Below are positions 1 through 8,268 of a stretch of DNA of 42,126 bases, piece by piece. This DNA is from Xanthobacteraceae bacterium (lineage in GTDB: Bacteria > Pseudomonadota > Alphaproteobacteria > Rhizobiales > Xanthobacteraceae). The first letter of the stretch is position 1; each line of letters begins with the position of its first letter. The stretch covers positions 1-42,126 of the forward strand of contig JARBUD010000036.1 in assembly GCA_029239875.1 (NCBI GenBank), written 5' to 3'. A model generated the notes under the pieces. The model was not told the origin of the DNA. It made no database searches and was given only the letters and a program-made list of their open reading frames with translations. The position numbers and the translations under genes are program-made.

Positions 1-201
1 ACGCTCTCCTTCCTCGGCGTCGGCCTGCCGCCGACCCAGCCCTCGCTCGGCTCGCTGGTGCGCATCGGCAACGAGTTCGTGTTCTCCGGCGACTGGTGGA
101 TCAGCGCGCTGCCCGGCCTGCTGCTGGTGCTGCTGTCGCTGTCGGTCAACATCTTCGGCGACTGGCTGCGCGACGCGCTCAACCCGAAGCTCGCCTCATG
201 A
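1..201 (+). CDS. Peptide-type ABC transporter permease, C-terminal fragment
   Basis: This is the last 66 codons of an inner-membrane permease that enters the window from the left. It is open from base 1 and stops with TGA at 199-201. The visible part begins with TLSFLGVGLPP and ends [13 protein letters not shown]. The LSFLGLG-like stretch followed by a final hydrophobic helix (ISALPGLLLVLLSLSVNIFGDWLRD) is the usual C terminus of DppC/OppC/GsiD permeases (BPD_transp_1 family). The stop overlaps the next gene's ATG by 4 bp, and two peptide-type ATPases follow, so it belongs to the same importer. The substrate cannot be read from this fragment; the family imports di- and oligopeptides, glutathione, nickel chelates and other small molecules. 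Confidence 0.88.
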   Translation, partial: TLSFLGVGLPPTQPSLGSLVRIGNEFVFSGDWWISALPGLLLVLLSLSVNIFGDWLRDALNPKLAS

Positions 202-1169
202 CGGCGCTGCTCTCGGTGCGGAATCTGCGGGTGGAGATCGCCGCGCGGCATCGCGTGCTGACCGCCATAGACGACGTGTCCTTCGACATCACCGAAGGCG
301 AGATCCTCGGCGTGGTCGGCGAATCCGGCGCCGGCAAGTCGGTCACCGGCACCGCCGTGCTCGGCCTGCTGGAGCGGCCGGCCTACCAGGCGAGCGGGCA
401 GATCCTGTTCGGCGGCCGGCGCATCGACGCGCTGGGCGAGGACGCGATGCGCACCCTGCGCGGCAAGGAGATCGCTGCCGTCTTCCAGGATCCGCTGACC
501 AGCCTCGACCCGCTGATGACCATCGGCGACCAGCTCGTCGAGACCATGCAGACCCATCTCGACCTCTCCCATGCCGAGGCGCTCGCCCGCGCCGAGCGGC
601 TGCTGGCGGAGGTCGGCATCCCCGCCCCGCGCGAGCGGCTGCAGAGCTACCCGCACGAAATGTCCGGCGGCATGCGCCAGCGCGTGGTACTGGCGCTGGC
701 CTTCTGCTGCGAGCCGCGCCTGATCATCGCCGACGAGCCGACCACCGCGCTCGACGTATCCATTCAGGCGCAGATCCTCGACCTCTTGCGCCGCATGTGC
801 CGCGAGCGCGGCACCGCCGTCATGCTGGTCACCCACGACATGGGCGTCATCGCCGAGGCGACCGACCGCGTGGCGGTGATGTATGCCGGCCGCCTCGTCG
901 AGATCGGCCCGACGGAGAGCCTCATCGCGGCGGCGGCGCACCCCTATACGCGCGGGCTGATGGCCTCGATCCCCGACATGCACCGGCGCGAGGCGGAACT
1001 GACGCAGATCCCCGGTTCCATGCCCCGCCCGGATGCGCCGGTGCCGGGCTGCGCCTTCCATCCGCGCTGTCCGCAGGCGCTGGCGCGCTGCACCACCGAG
1101 CGGCCGGCGACGTTCGCCCGAGGCGCGTCGCAGGTCGCCTGCTGGCTCGCCGCACGGAGCGCGGCATGA
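198..1169 (+). CDS. Oligopeptide/dipeptide ABC transporter ATPase, DppD/OppD type
   Basis: This is the first of two cytoplasmic ATPases that power the importer whose permease ends just upstream. The 323-residue product carries Walker A GESGAGKS (41-48), the Q-loop [11 protein letters not shown] (about 95-105), the signature MSGGMRQRV (155-163), Walker B LIIADE (175-180) and the H-loop histidine in VTHDMG (213). Near the end is the Cys-containing oligopeptide-transporter C-terminal segment [10 protein letters not shown] chose the ATG at 198 because it overlaps the permease stop as ATGA and gives the normal family N terminus ([10 protein letters not shown]); the frame is open further upstream, but that part lies inside the permease gene. 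The gene overlaps the next ATPase by 4 bp, which implies translational coupling. Confidence 0.93.
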   Translation: MTALLSVRNLRVEIAARHRVLTAIDDVSFDITEGEILGVVGESGAGKSVTGTAVLGLLERPAYQASGQILFGGRRIDALGEDAMRTLRGKEIAAVFQDPLTSLDPLMTIGDQLVETMQTHLDLSHAEALARAERLLAEVGIPAPRERLQSYPHEMSGGMRQRVVLALAFCCEPRLIIADEPTTALDVSIQAQILDLLRRMCRERGTAVMLVTHDMGVIAEATDRVAVMYAGRLVEIGPTESLIAAAAHPYTRGLMASIPDMHRREAELTQIPGSMPRPDAPVPGCAFHPRCPQALARCTTERPATFARGASQVACWLAARSAA

Positions 1170-2218
1170 GCACGGCGAAGGACACGCTCCTCTCGGTGGA
1201 CCGGCTCACCGTCCGCTTCGACGCCTCGCCACCGCTCCTGAAGCGCCTCCTCACCGGCGCCGGCCGGCGCACCGTGCATGCCGTGGAGGAGGTCGATTTC
1301 GAGGTGGCGCGCGGCTCGACCTTCGCGCTGGTCGGCGAATCCGGCTGCGGCAAGTCGACCATCGCCCGCACCATCGCCGGCATCCAGCCGCCCACGGGCG
1401 GCAGCGTCTCCTTCATGGGCGTCGACATCGCCGGCTTCCGTACCCGCCACGCCGCCATGCCCTATCGGCGCAACCTACAGATGATCTTCCAGGACCCCTA
1501 TGCCAGCCTGAACCCGCGCTGGCGGGTCGGGCGCATCGTGGCCGAGCCGATCCTGACCCATAGACTGATGACGTCCGGCGCGGTCTTGAGGGCGCGTGTC
1601 GCCGAGCTTCTGGAGACGGTCGGCCTGTCGCCGGCCGATGCGCGCAAATTCCCGCACCAGTTCTCCGGCGGCCAGCGCCAGCGCATCTCCATCGCCCGCG
1701 CGCTGGCCTCCAACCCGGCCTTCATCGTCTGCGACGAGCCGACCTCGGCGCTCGACGTCTCCGTGCAGGCGCAGATCCTCAATCTGATGAAGAGGCTCCA
1801 GCGCGAGCTGGGCCTGACCTACCTGCTGATCTCGCACAACCTCGCCGTCGTCGCCCACATGGCCGAGGCGATGGGGGTGATGTATCTCGGCCGGCTGGTC
1901 GAGCAGGGCGACGCCGCCCAGATCATCACGCGCCCGCTCCATCCCTATACGCGGGCGCTGCTCGACACGGTGCCGGATCCGCGCGCGGCCAATCGCGCCC
2001 GCGCCCGGCTGTCCGGCGAGGTGCCGAGCCCGCTCGCGCCGCCCTCGGGCTGCGCCTTCCATCCGCGCTGCCCGCTGGCGAACGAGCGCTGCACCCGCGA
2101 GCGCCCACGGCCGGTCCGCGTCGATGCGGTGGAGGTCGCCTGCCATGCCGTCGAGGAGGGCCGCCTGCCGGCCCTGCCGCACCAGAACGAATGCCGAAGC
2201 ACCGGAGACGCCGCGTGA
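1166..2218 (+). CDS. Oligopeptide/dipeptide ABC transporter ATPase, DppF/OppF type
   Basis: This is the second ATPase of the importer and would form a heterodimer with the product of the gene before it. The 350-residue protein has Walker A GESGCGKS (57-64), Q-loop IFQDPYASLNP (107-117), signature FSGGQRQR (166-173), Walker B FIVCDE (186-191) and a C-terminal GCAFHPRCP segment. The insertion before Walker A (SPPLLKRLLTGAGRRTVHAV) is typical of OppF/DppF rather than OppD. The start at 1166 overlaps the upstream stop as ATGA. Its own stop at 2216-2218 overlaps the GTG start of an amidohydrolase, tying transport and hydrolysis into one transcript. Confidence 0.93.
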   Translation: MSTAKDTLLSVDRLTVRFDASPPLLKRLLTGAGRRTVHAVEEVDFEVARGSTFALVGESGCGKSTIARTIAGIQPPTGGSVSFMGVDIAGFRTRHAAMPYRRNLQMIFQDPYASLNPRWRVGRIVAEPILTHRLMTSGAVLRARVAELLETVGLSPADARKFPHQFSGGQRQRISIARALASNPAFIVCDEPTSALDVSVQAQILNLMKRLQRELGLTYLLISHNLAVVAHMAEAMGVMYLGRLVEQGDAAQIITRPLHPYTRALLDTVPDPRAANRARARLSGEVPSPLAPPSGCAFHPRCPLANERCTRERPRPVRVDAVEVACHAVEEGRLPALPHQNECRSTGDAA

Positions 2219-3717
2219 AGACCACCATCGTGAACTGCCATGCCCTGATCGGCGAGGCCGCCACCCCAACTCCGGCGCCGGTCGACATCGAGATAGACGG
2301 GCGCACCATCGCCGAGATCCGCCCGCACGGCGCACGCGAGCCGGCGGCCGGGACGGCGATCGACGGGCGCGACCTGCTGATCGCGGCAGGCCTGATCAAC
2401 GGCCACCACCACAGCCATGAGGGCTTCTACAAGGGCCGCAAGGATAACCTGCCGCTCGAGCTCTGGATGAACTATGTCCGCCCGCTCAAGCCCATCGAAC
2501 TGACCGCGCGCGACGTCTATCTGCGCACCATGATCGGCGCCATCGAGGCGGTGCGCAGCGGCACCACGACGCTGTGCGACGACACCAACCAGAGCCCGCG
2601 CATCCGCCCGGATCATGTCGAGCAGGTGTTCCAGGCCTATGAGGACATCGGCATCCGCGCCAATGTCGGCATCACCCTGTTCGACCGGCCCTTCTTCCGC
2701 GCCGTGCCCTTCGTCGACGAGGAGTTCCCCAAGGAGCTGCTGGCCGAGCTCGACGGCACACGCATGTATTCGGGCGCCGAGCTGCTCGACTTCGTGCGCG
2801 GGCTGGCGCGCACCCGTCATCCCTCGACCAACCGCGTCGCCTACATGGCCGCGCCCTCGGCGCCGCAGCGTTGCACCAAGGAATTCCTGCTCGACGTGCG
2901 CCGCATGGCTGATGAGTTCGACCTGCCGCTGATGATCCATGTGCAGGAGACGCGGATGCAGGTGGTCACCGGCCAGCTGTTCTACGGCTCGACCATGATC
3001 GAATATCTCGACCGCATCGGCTTCATGAAGCCGAAGACAGCGTTCATCCACGGCATCTGGCTGAACCCGCGCGAGATCGACATCCTCGCCCGCACCGGCG
3101 TCACCATCCAGCACAACCCGCCCTCCAACCTGAAGGTCGGCTCCGGCCTCGCGCCGGTGCGCGCGCTGCTCAAGGCCGGCGTCAACGTCTCCATGGGCAC
3201 GGATGGCTGCGGCTCGATCGAGGGCACAGACATGCAGAACGCGCTCTACCTCGCAGCGCTCCTGCAGAAGCTGCGCGGCGAACACACCGACTGGGTCGGC
3301 GCCGAGGAAGCCTTCTACGCCGCGACCATGGGCGGCGCCCGCGCGCTCGGCCGCGACAAGGAACTCGGCGCGGTGGAAGTCGGCCGCACCGCCGACATCG
3401 TCGGCTACCGGCTCGACGCCATCTCCTTCGCCCCGCTGAACAACGCGGTGAACCAGCTCGTCTATTCCGCTGGTCGCGCCGAGGTCGACCTCGTCATGGT
3501 CGACGGCGAGATCATCGAGAAGGACGGCAAGCTCACCCGCATCGACGAGGCGGCGATCATCGACGAGATCCGCGAGGCGCATGCCCGCATCGAGCCGCAG
3601 CTCTCCGCCTCCGAGGCCGATGTCGAGCGCATCTCGCCCCATTACGAACGCATCTACCGCCGCTGCCAGTGCATGGAGATCGCGGCCGACACCTATCCCG
3701 CCCGCCTCAGCCACTGA
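2215..3717 (+). CDS. Amidohydrolase, AtzA/TrzN/SsnA-type metal-dependent deaminase or hydrolase
   Basis: This 500-residue cytoplasmic enzyme belongs to the amidohydrolase superfamily (COG0402: cytosine, guanine and 8-oxoguanine deaminases, chlorohydrolases, SsnA). Visible metal and catalytic residues are the HxH set in GLINGHHHSHE (64-68), His242 in MIHVQE, His279 in FIHGIW and Asp330 in SMGTDGCGS; between the last two is the QHNPPSNLKVGSG substrate-loop motif typical of the group. I chose the GTG at 2215 because it overlaps the preceding stop as GTGA and has GGAGA about 8 bases upstream; an ATG at 2191 would add eight basic residues. Genes for an ABC importer lie before it and a TAXI-TRAP importer after it, so it probably acts on an imported N-heterocycle or amide. 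The exact substrate is unknown. Confidence 0.85.
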   Translation: MKTTIVNCHALIGEAATPTPAPVDIEIDGRTIAEIRPHGAREPAAGTAIDGRDLLIAAGLINGHHHSHEGFYKGRKDNLPLELWMNYVRPLKPIELTARDVYLRTMIGAIEAVRSGTTTLCDDTNQSPRIRPDHVEQVFQAYEDIGIRANVGITLFDRPFFRAVPFVDEEFPKELLAELDGTRMYSGAELLDFVRGLARTRHPSTNRVAYMAAPSAPQRCTKEFLLDVRRMADEFDLPLMIHVQETRMQVVTGQLFYGSTMIEYLDRIGFMKPKTAFIHGIWLNPREIDILARTGVTIQHNPPSNLKVGSGLAPVRALLKAGVNVSMGTDGCGSIEGTDMQNALYLAALLQKLRGEHTDWVGAEEAFYAATMGGARALGRDKELGAVEVGRTADIVGYRLDAISFAPLNNAVNQLVYSAGRAEVDLVMVDGEIIEKDGKLTRIDEAAIIDEIREAHARIEPQLSASEADVERISPHYERIYRRCQCMEIAADTYPARLSH

Positions 3718-3738
3718 GTGAGCCCCGAGAACAGCGCC

Positions 3739-4329
3739 ATGACCCGTCCCGCCGATTTCCACGCCCGCGCCATCGCGGTGCTGCACGACGCCAACGAGGC
3801 CGCCTGGCACGAGACCGACCCGGAGGAGGGCGTGCGCCACTTCACCAACGCCACGCGCGGCCTGCTCGGCGATCCCGACGCGCCGAGCAGGCCAGGTGCG
3901 CTGAAGCCCGGCGAGACGCAGTTCATCGTCTCGGCCTGCTTCTTCATTGCGCCGAGCCGCGACCACATGATCGTCTTCGCCGACAATTTCGGCCTCGGCC
4001 GCGCCCGCATCTCCGTCACCGACAGCCGGCCCGGCCACGCCGTGCAGACCAGGCAGGCGGCGGTGGTGCCGAACACCGATGTCGACCCGATCTTCCGCCA
4101 GATCATCAAGACCGGCCGCGTCGGCTGCTCGATCTATGTCCCCGTCATGTGGAAGGGCGAGGTGGTCGGCATGTTCAACACCGCCTCGCAGGCCCGCTAT
4201 ATCTATGACGAGACCGACATGCGGGTGCAGAAGCTGTTCGCCGCCTGCGCCGTGGCGGTCTGGATGGGGCTCGGCGGGCCGCAGCGCGTCGCCGAGGTGG
4301 CCGACAGCCTCGGGCCGTGGACGCCATGA
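3739..4329 (+). CDS. GAF-domain protein of unknown function
   Basis: The product is about 196 residues and looks like a single GAF-type small-molecule-binding domain with no attached kinase, cyclase or DNA-binding module. The segment from about 85 to 165 (ISVTDSRPGHAVQTRQ, then GCSIYVPVMWKGEVVGMFNTAS) has the GAF pattern of a conserved 'S.ivP.w..g.vvG.ln..s' core followed by a final helix. I see no signal peptide or membrane segment. A GTG at 3718, immediately after the amidohydrolase stop, could add seven residues; I prefer the ATG at 3739, but neither has a strong ribosome site. Its place between an amidohydrolase and a TAXI-TRAP transporter suggests a ligand sensor or accessory for that pathway. 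That role is inference. Confidence 0.7.
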   Translation: MTRPADFHARAIAVLHDANEAAWHETDPEEGVRHFTNATRGLLGDPDAPSRPGALKPGETQFIVSACFFIAPSRDHMIVFADNFGLGRARISVTDSRPGHAVQTRQAAVVPNTDVDPIFRQIIKTGRVGCSIYVPVMWKGEVVGMFNTASQARYIYDETDMRVQKLFAACAVAVWMGLGGPQRVAEVADSLGPWTP

Positions 4330-4422
4330 CCGCTTCGCAATGACGAACTCGAAAGGCCGACTGCCTGCCGTCCACAGCCGGCCGGCGGCGGCACCCCGGG
4401 ATCGACAAGGCGGCGTCCTTCG

Positions 4423-4454
4423 CCCATGCTGCCCGCGGGAAATGGCAGCATGGG
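4423..4454 (+). promoter_or_regulatory. Perfect 11-bp stem-loop just before the TAXI gene start
   Basis: CCCATGCTGCC (4423-4433) and GGCAGCATGGG (4444-4454) are exact reverse complements separated by a 10-base loop. The 3' arm runs into the GGGGAAC ribosome-binding stretch (4452-4457) of the TAXI receptor gene starting at 4462. No run of T follows, so this is not a classic intrinsic terminator. It could mask the ribosome site or act as an mRNA-stabilising or processing element between the enzyme and transporter genes. Confidence 0.55.
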
Positions 4455-4461
4455 GAACAAG

Positions 4462-5439
4462 ATGAAGCTCTTCAGCAAATCGGGCCTGGTGGCCATCGCG
4501 GCCCTTGCGATCACCACGGGCCTCGCCTTCGCCCAGACGCCGGCCTTCTTCCGCATCGGCACGGGCGGCACCGCGGGCACCTACTATCCGATCGGCGGCC
4601 TCATCGCCAACGCCATCTCCGGCAATGGCGACAAGGGCGTTCCCGGCCTCGTCGCCACCGCCATGGCGACCAACGGCTCGGTCGCCAATGTGAACGGCAT
4701 CCAGTCCGGCGCGATGGAATCCGGCTTCTCCCAGTCCGACGTCGCCTATTGGGCCTACACCGGCACCGGCCTCTATGACGGCAAGCCCAAGGTCGAGGAC
4801 CTGCGCATCATCGCCACGCTCTATCCGGAGACGATCCACCTCGTCGCCTCAAAGGCCTCCGGCATCAAGTCGGTGAAAGACCTCAAGGGCAAGCGCGTCG
4901 CGCTCGACGAGCCCGGCTCCGGCACGCTGGTGGATGCGCGCATCGTGCTCGCCGCCTATGGCCTGAGCGAGAAGGACATCAAGCCGGAATACCTCAAGCC
5001 CGGCCCCGCCGGCGACCGGCTGCGCGACGGCGCGCTCGACGCCTTCTTCTTCGTCGGCGGCTATCCGACCGGCGCCATCTCCGAGCTTGCCTCGTCCTCG
5101 GGCATCGCGCTGGTGCCGATCTCCGGGCCGGAGGTCGAGAAGCTGCTCGGCGAGTACAAGTTTTTCGCCAAGGACAAGGTGCCGGCCGGCACCTACAAGG
5201 ACGTCGGCGACACGGAGACGATCTCGGTCAACGCGCAGTGGCTCACCAGCGCCAAGCAGCCCGACCAGCTCGTCTACGACATCGTCAAGGTGCTGTGGAA
5301 CGACGCCTCGCGCGCCGCGCTCGACGCCGGCCACGCCAAGGGCAAGATGATCACGCTGCAGAACGCGACGAACGGGCTGGGCATCCCGCTGCATCCCGGC
5401 GCCGAGCGCTTCTACAAGGAAGCCGGCGTGCTGAAATAG
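4462..5439 (+). CDS. TAXI-family TRAP transporter solute-binding protein
   Basis: This is a periplasmic receptor of the TAXI subfamily (TRAP-associated extracytoplasmic immunogenic proteins), which delivers a solute to a fused TRAP permease. The 325-residue product starts with a signal peptide (MKLFSKSGLVAIAALAITT, probable cleavage after AFAQ near residue 25). The TAXI signature FRIGTGGTAGTYYPIGG follows at once. Later segments, such as SDVAYWAYTG and LDAFFFVGGYPTGAISELA, match the family ligand-binding lobes. I chose the ATG at 4462 because it has GGGGAA about 5 bases upstream and gives a clean signal peptide; ATGs at 4426 and 4450 would add residues before it. The TRAP permease gene starts 19 bp after the stop. 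The ligand is unknown; characterised family members bind glutamate or other carboxylates. Confidence 0.93.
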   Translation: MKLFSKSGLVAIAALAITTGLAFAQTPAFFRIGTGGTAGTYYPIGGLIANAISGNGDKGVPGLVATAMATNGSVANVNGIQSGAMESGFSQSDVAYWAYTGTGLYDGKPKVEDLRIIATLYPETIHLVASKASGIKSVKDLKGKRVALDEPGSGTLVDARIVLAAYGLSEKDIKPEYLKPGPAGDRLRDGALDAFFFVGGYPTGAISELASSSGIALVPISGPEVEKLLGEYKFFAKDKVPAGTYKDVGDTETISVNAQWLTSAKQPDQLVYDIVKVLWNDASRAALDAGHAKGKMITLQNATNGLGIPLHPGAERFYKEAGVLK

Positions 5440-5458
5440 GTCTGGCGGCAGTCGCGTC

Positions 5459-7531
5459 ATGACCTCAGGCGAAGAGCGCGCGGTTCCCGTGCCCGATGGC
5501 GAACGTCTCGAGTTCGACGAGGCCAGGGCGCGGGAACTGGAGGAGCACTACGACCCGGAGATCCGCTTCCGGCCGCTGGCGCCGGGAGCGGGCTATCTGG
5601 TCGGCGGCCTGCTGGTCGTCCTGTCGCTGTTCCACTACTACACCGCCGGCTTCGGTCTGCTGCAGGAGACGATGCACCGGGGCATCCACCTCTCCTTCGT
5701 GCTCGGCCTCATCTTCCTGGTCTTCCCCGCCTCGCGGCGCGGCTACACGCAGCCCGCGGAAGCGGGCCTGCTGAGGCCGCTCGGCATCGGCCTGCCCGAC
5801 TGGATCCTGGCCATCGTCGCCGTGGTCGCGGTGATGCACATCCCGCTCATCCCGCTCGACGACCTCGCCTTCCGCGTCGGCAACCCGACCATGCTCGACG
5901 TCGTGCTGGGCGGCCTGCTCATACTGGTGCTGCTGGAGGCGACGCGCCGCTCGCTCGGCGTGCCGCTGCCGATCATCGCTCTGATCTTCATGGCGTATGC
6001 GCTGTGGGGCCCGCACATGCCGGGCATATTGGTGCATCCCGGCGCCAGCTTCCCGCAGCTCGTCGACCATCTCTACCTGACGACGCAGGGCATCTACGGC
6101 GTCGCGCTCGGCGTGGTCGCGACCTATGTGTTCCACTTCGTGCTGTTCGGCGTGTTCGCCACGCGCATCGGCCTCGGGCAGCTCTTCCTCGACTGCGCCG
6201 CCTGGGTGGCGGGTCGCTATGCCGGAGGGCCGGCCAAGGTGTCGATCTTCGGCTCGGCGCTGTTCGGGATGATCTCCGGTTCGTCCGTCGCCAATACGGT
6301 GACGGTCGGCTCGCTCACCATCCCGGCGATGATCCGCCTCGGCTACAACCGCAACTTCGCGGCGGCGGTGGAGGCGACCGCCTCGACCGGCGGGCAGATC
6401 ACGCCGCCGATCATGGGCGCCGCGGCGTTCCTGATGATCGAGTTCCTGAACCTGCCCTACACGACGATCATCCTGGCGGCGATCGTGCCGGCCTTCATGC
6501 ATTTCTTCGGCGTGCTGGTGCAGGTGCATTTCGAGGCCAAGCGCAAGGGGCTGCGCGGTCTCGAGCCGCACGAGATGCCGGACGTGAAGGCGGCGCTGAA
6601 GCGCGACTGGCCGACCGCCATCCCGCTGGTCGTGCTGATCGCGATCCTGCTCGCGGGCTACACGCCCTATCTCGCCGCCTTCTGGGGCATCACCCTGTGC
6701 ATCGCCGTCGGCCTGCTCAACCCGCGCAACCGGATGAGCCTCACCGACATCGCCGAAGGGCTGCGGGACGGCGCCAAATACGCGCTGGCGGTCGGCGCGG
6801 CGGCGGCGACCGTCGGCATCGTCGTCGGCGTGGTCACGCTGACCGGCGTCGGCTTCAAGGTGTCGTTCATCGTCACCTCGACGGCCTCGTCCATGGCCGC
6901 CTGGGCCGGCACCATCCTGCCGGCGGTGCTGGCGGCGCCGCAGACCCTGACGCTGCTGTTCACCCTGATCATGACCGGCATCGTCTGCATCCTCATGGGA
7001 TGCGGCATCCCGACGACCGCCAACTACATCATCATGGCGACCATCGCCGCGCCGGCGCTGGGCCTGCTCGGCGTCGAGCCGCTCGTCGCGCATTTCTTCG
7101 TCTTCTATTACGGCGTGCTCGCCGACATCACGCCGCCCGTGGCCCTCGCGGCCTATGCCGCCGCCGGCATGGCGAACGCCGATCCGTTCCGCACCGGCAA
7201 CACAGCCTTCCGCCTCGGTCTCGGCAAGGTGCTGGTTCCCTTCGTCTTCGTGTTCTCGCCCTCGCTGCTTCTGGTGACCAAGGGATTCACCTGGCACGAT
7301 TTCGCGCTGGCCTTCGCCGGCTGCGTCATCGGCATCACCTGCCTGGGCGCCGCCTTCTCGGGATGGATGCTGACCCATCTGCGCGTCTGGGAACGCCTCG
7401 TGCTGGGCGTGGCGGCCATGCTGCTGGTGGCGCCGGAGCTCTATTCGTCGCTGCTGGGGCTGGTGCTCACCGTGCCCGTGCTGCTGTCGCAATGGACGCG
7501 CCGGAACGACCCCGCCCCGGCCGCGACGTGA
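5459..7531 (+). CDS. TRAP transporter fused permease (4TM/12TM, DctQ-DctM fusion)
   Basis: This 690-residue integral membrane protein fuses the small and large TRAP permease subunits, as is usual for TAXI systems. A soluble N terminus of about 40 residues (EEHYDPEIRFRPLAPG) precedes the first helices. The DctM-like part contains the conserved GSALFGMISGSSVANTVTVG, GQITPPIMGAAAFLM, MGCGIPTTANYIIMATI and DITPPVALAAYAAAGMA motifs that form the Na+ and substrate-binding scaffold. Transport should be secondary and ion-coupled, with the TAXI receptor encoded just upstream. The gene ends 27 bp before the convergent acetyltransferase, closing the cluster that starts at the left edge. Confidence 0.94.
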   Translation: MTSGEERAVPVPDGERLEFDEARARELEEHYDPEIRFRPLAPGAGYLVGGLLVVLSLFHYYTAGFGLLQETMHRGIHLSFVLGLIFLVFPASRRGYTQPAEAGLLRPLGIGLPDWILAIVAVVAVMHIPLIPLDDLAFRVGNPTMLDVVLGGLLILVLLEATRRSLGVPLPIIALIFMAYALWGPHMPGILVHPGASFPQLVDHLYLTTQGIYGVALGVVATYVFHFVLFGVFATRIGLGQLFLDCAAWVAGRYAGGPAKVSIFGSALFGMISGSSVANTVTVGSLTIPAMIRLGYNRNFAAAVEATASTGGQITPPIMGAAAFLMIEFLNLPYTTIILAAIVPAFMHFFGVLVQVHFEAKRKGLRGLEPHEMPDVKAALKRDWPTAIPLVVLIAILLAGYTPYLAAFWGITLCIAVGLLNPRNRMSLTDIAEGLRDGAKYALAVGAAAATVGIVVGVVTLTGVGFKVSFIVTSTASSMAAWAGTILPAVLAAPQTLTLLFTLIMTGIVCILMGCGIPTTANYIIMATIAAPALGLLGVEPLVAHFFVFYYGVLADITPPVALAAYAAAGMANADPFRTGNTAFRLGLGKVLVPFVFVFSPSLLLVTKGFTWHDFALAFAGCVIGITCLGAAFSGWMLTHLRVWERLVLGVAAMLLVAPELYSSLLGLVLTVPVLLSQWTRRNDPAPAAT

Positions 7532-7558
7532 CCGGCGGGAGACACGCGTTCCGGGCGA

Positions 7559-8143
7559 TCACCGCCCGGTTCGGTCCGGCGAAGCGGGAAGCGTCGTGCT
7601 GCCCTCCCCGAGTGGGCGCTGCATCAGCACGGTGTCCACCCAGCGCCCGAACTTGAAGCCGACACAGCTCAGCGTCCCCACGGGCTGGAACCCTGCACGC
7701 CGGTGCACCGCCAGCGAGCCGGCATTGTCGCTGTCGCCAATCACCGCGAGCATCTGCCGCCAGGGGCCGGCGGAGCAGCGCGCGATCAACGTATCGAGCA
7801 GAGCGCTCCCGATCCCGCGCCTCTGCTGGCCGGGCGCGATGTAGATCGAGTTCTCCACAGTGTAGCGATAGGCGGGACGCGGCCGGTAGCTCGTGGCGTA
7901 GCTGTAGCCGACGACGCGGCCGTCGATCTCCGCGACCAGATAGGGCAGGCCCAGATCGAGGACGGCGGCGCGCCGGCGCGACATCTCGGCGAGCGAGGGC
8001 GGCACTTCCTCGAAGGTGGCGAGGCCGTTCAGCACGTGATGGGCGTAGATCTCGGTGACGGCCGCCATGTCCTCCTCCCGCGCGTCGCGGACGCTCGGGG
8101 AGGCTGGCGCCGGAGCGGGCGCCGACGGTTCTGCGATACTCAT
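7559..8143 (-). CDS. GNAT N-acetyltransferase, phosphinothricin/methionine-sulfoximine acetyltransferase-like
   Basis: This 194-residue cytoplasmic enzyme would transfer acetyl from acetyl-CoA to an amine. It resembles the PAT/Bar/MddA branch: the conserved block AYRYTVENSIYIAPGQQRRGIGSALL joins the family's 'R.aYr.TvE.SvYi' strand to the acetyl-CoA pyrophosphate loop QQRRGIG. Further family blocks are FEEVPPSLAEM near the start, then GDSDNAGSLAVHRRAGF and the C-terminal GFKFGRWVDTVLMQRPL. The ATG at 8143 has GGAG upstream and an Ala/Pro-rich leader of about 18 residues. It diverges from minC and converges with the TRAP gene, so it is probably a single-gene unit. Members of this branch detoxify phosphinothricin or methionine sulfoximine or act on related amino-acid analogues; which applies here cannot be told. 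Confidence 0.85.
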   Translation of the reverse strand: MSIAEPSAPAPAPASPSVRDAREEDMAAVTEIYAHHVLNGLATFEEVPPSLAEMSRRRAAVLDLGLPYLVAEIDGRVVGYSYATSYRPRPAYRYTVENSIYIAPGQQRRGIGSALLDTLIARCSAGPWRQMLAVIGDSDNAGSLAVHRRAGFQPVGTLSCVGFKFGRWVDTVLMQRPLGEGSTTLPASPDRTGR

Positions 8144-8209
8144 GCGATCTCCGTGGGGTAGGTGTACGGGACGGACGCCGGGGGCGGCCGGACCCTTTGC
8201 GCGACCGGG

Positions 8210-8225
8210 TTAACCGCTCGTTAAC
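8210..8225 (+). promoter_or_regulatory. CtrA-type box upstream of minC
   Basis: TTAACCGCTCGTTAAC is an exact match to the alphaproteobacterial CtrA full site TTAA-N7-TTAAC. A third TTAA lies at 8231-8234. The site ends 43 bases before the minC GTG start, in the 125-bp region shared with the divergent acetyltransferase gene. CtrA control of minCDE is known from Sinorhizobium meliloti. That it operates here is inferred. Confidence 0.65.
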
Positions 8226-8268
8226 CAAGATTAATTGAATCTGTCCTCCAAGAGGGGAGATTCGAACC

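Noticed and set aside
96..197. N-terminal extension of the first ATPase to an ATG at 96
   Set aside because: The added residues (rich in Arg and Ala) lie inside the coding frame of the permease gene, and the ATG at 198 gives a normal family start with a 4-bp overlap.
1945..4839. A 964-codon open frame on the minus strand
   Set aside because: It runs antisense to an ATPase, an amidohydrolase, a GAF protein and a TAXI gene that all have clear motifs. Its translation is rich in Arg, Ala, Asp, Gly and His with no recognisable domain, as expected for a shadow frame in GC-rich DNA.
5465..7492. A 675-codon open frame antisense to the TRAP permease
   Set aside because: The product is a low-complexity run of His, Arg, Gln, Asp and Gly, and the plus strand carries a complete fused TRAP permease. 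Long antisense frames are a by-product of high GC at third codon positions.
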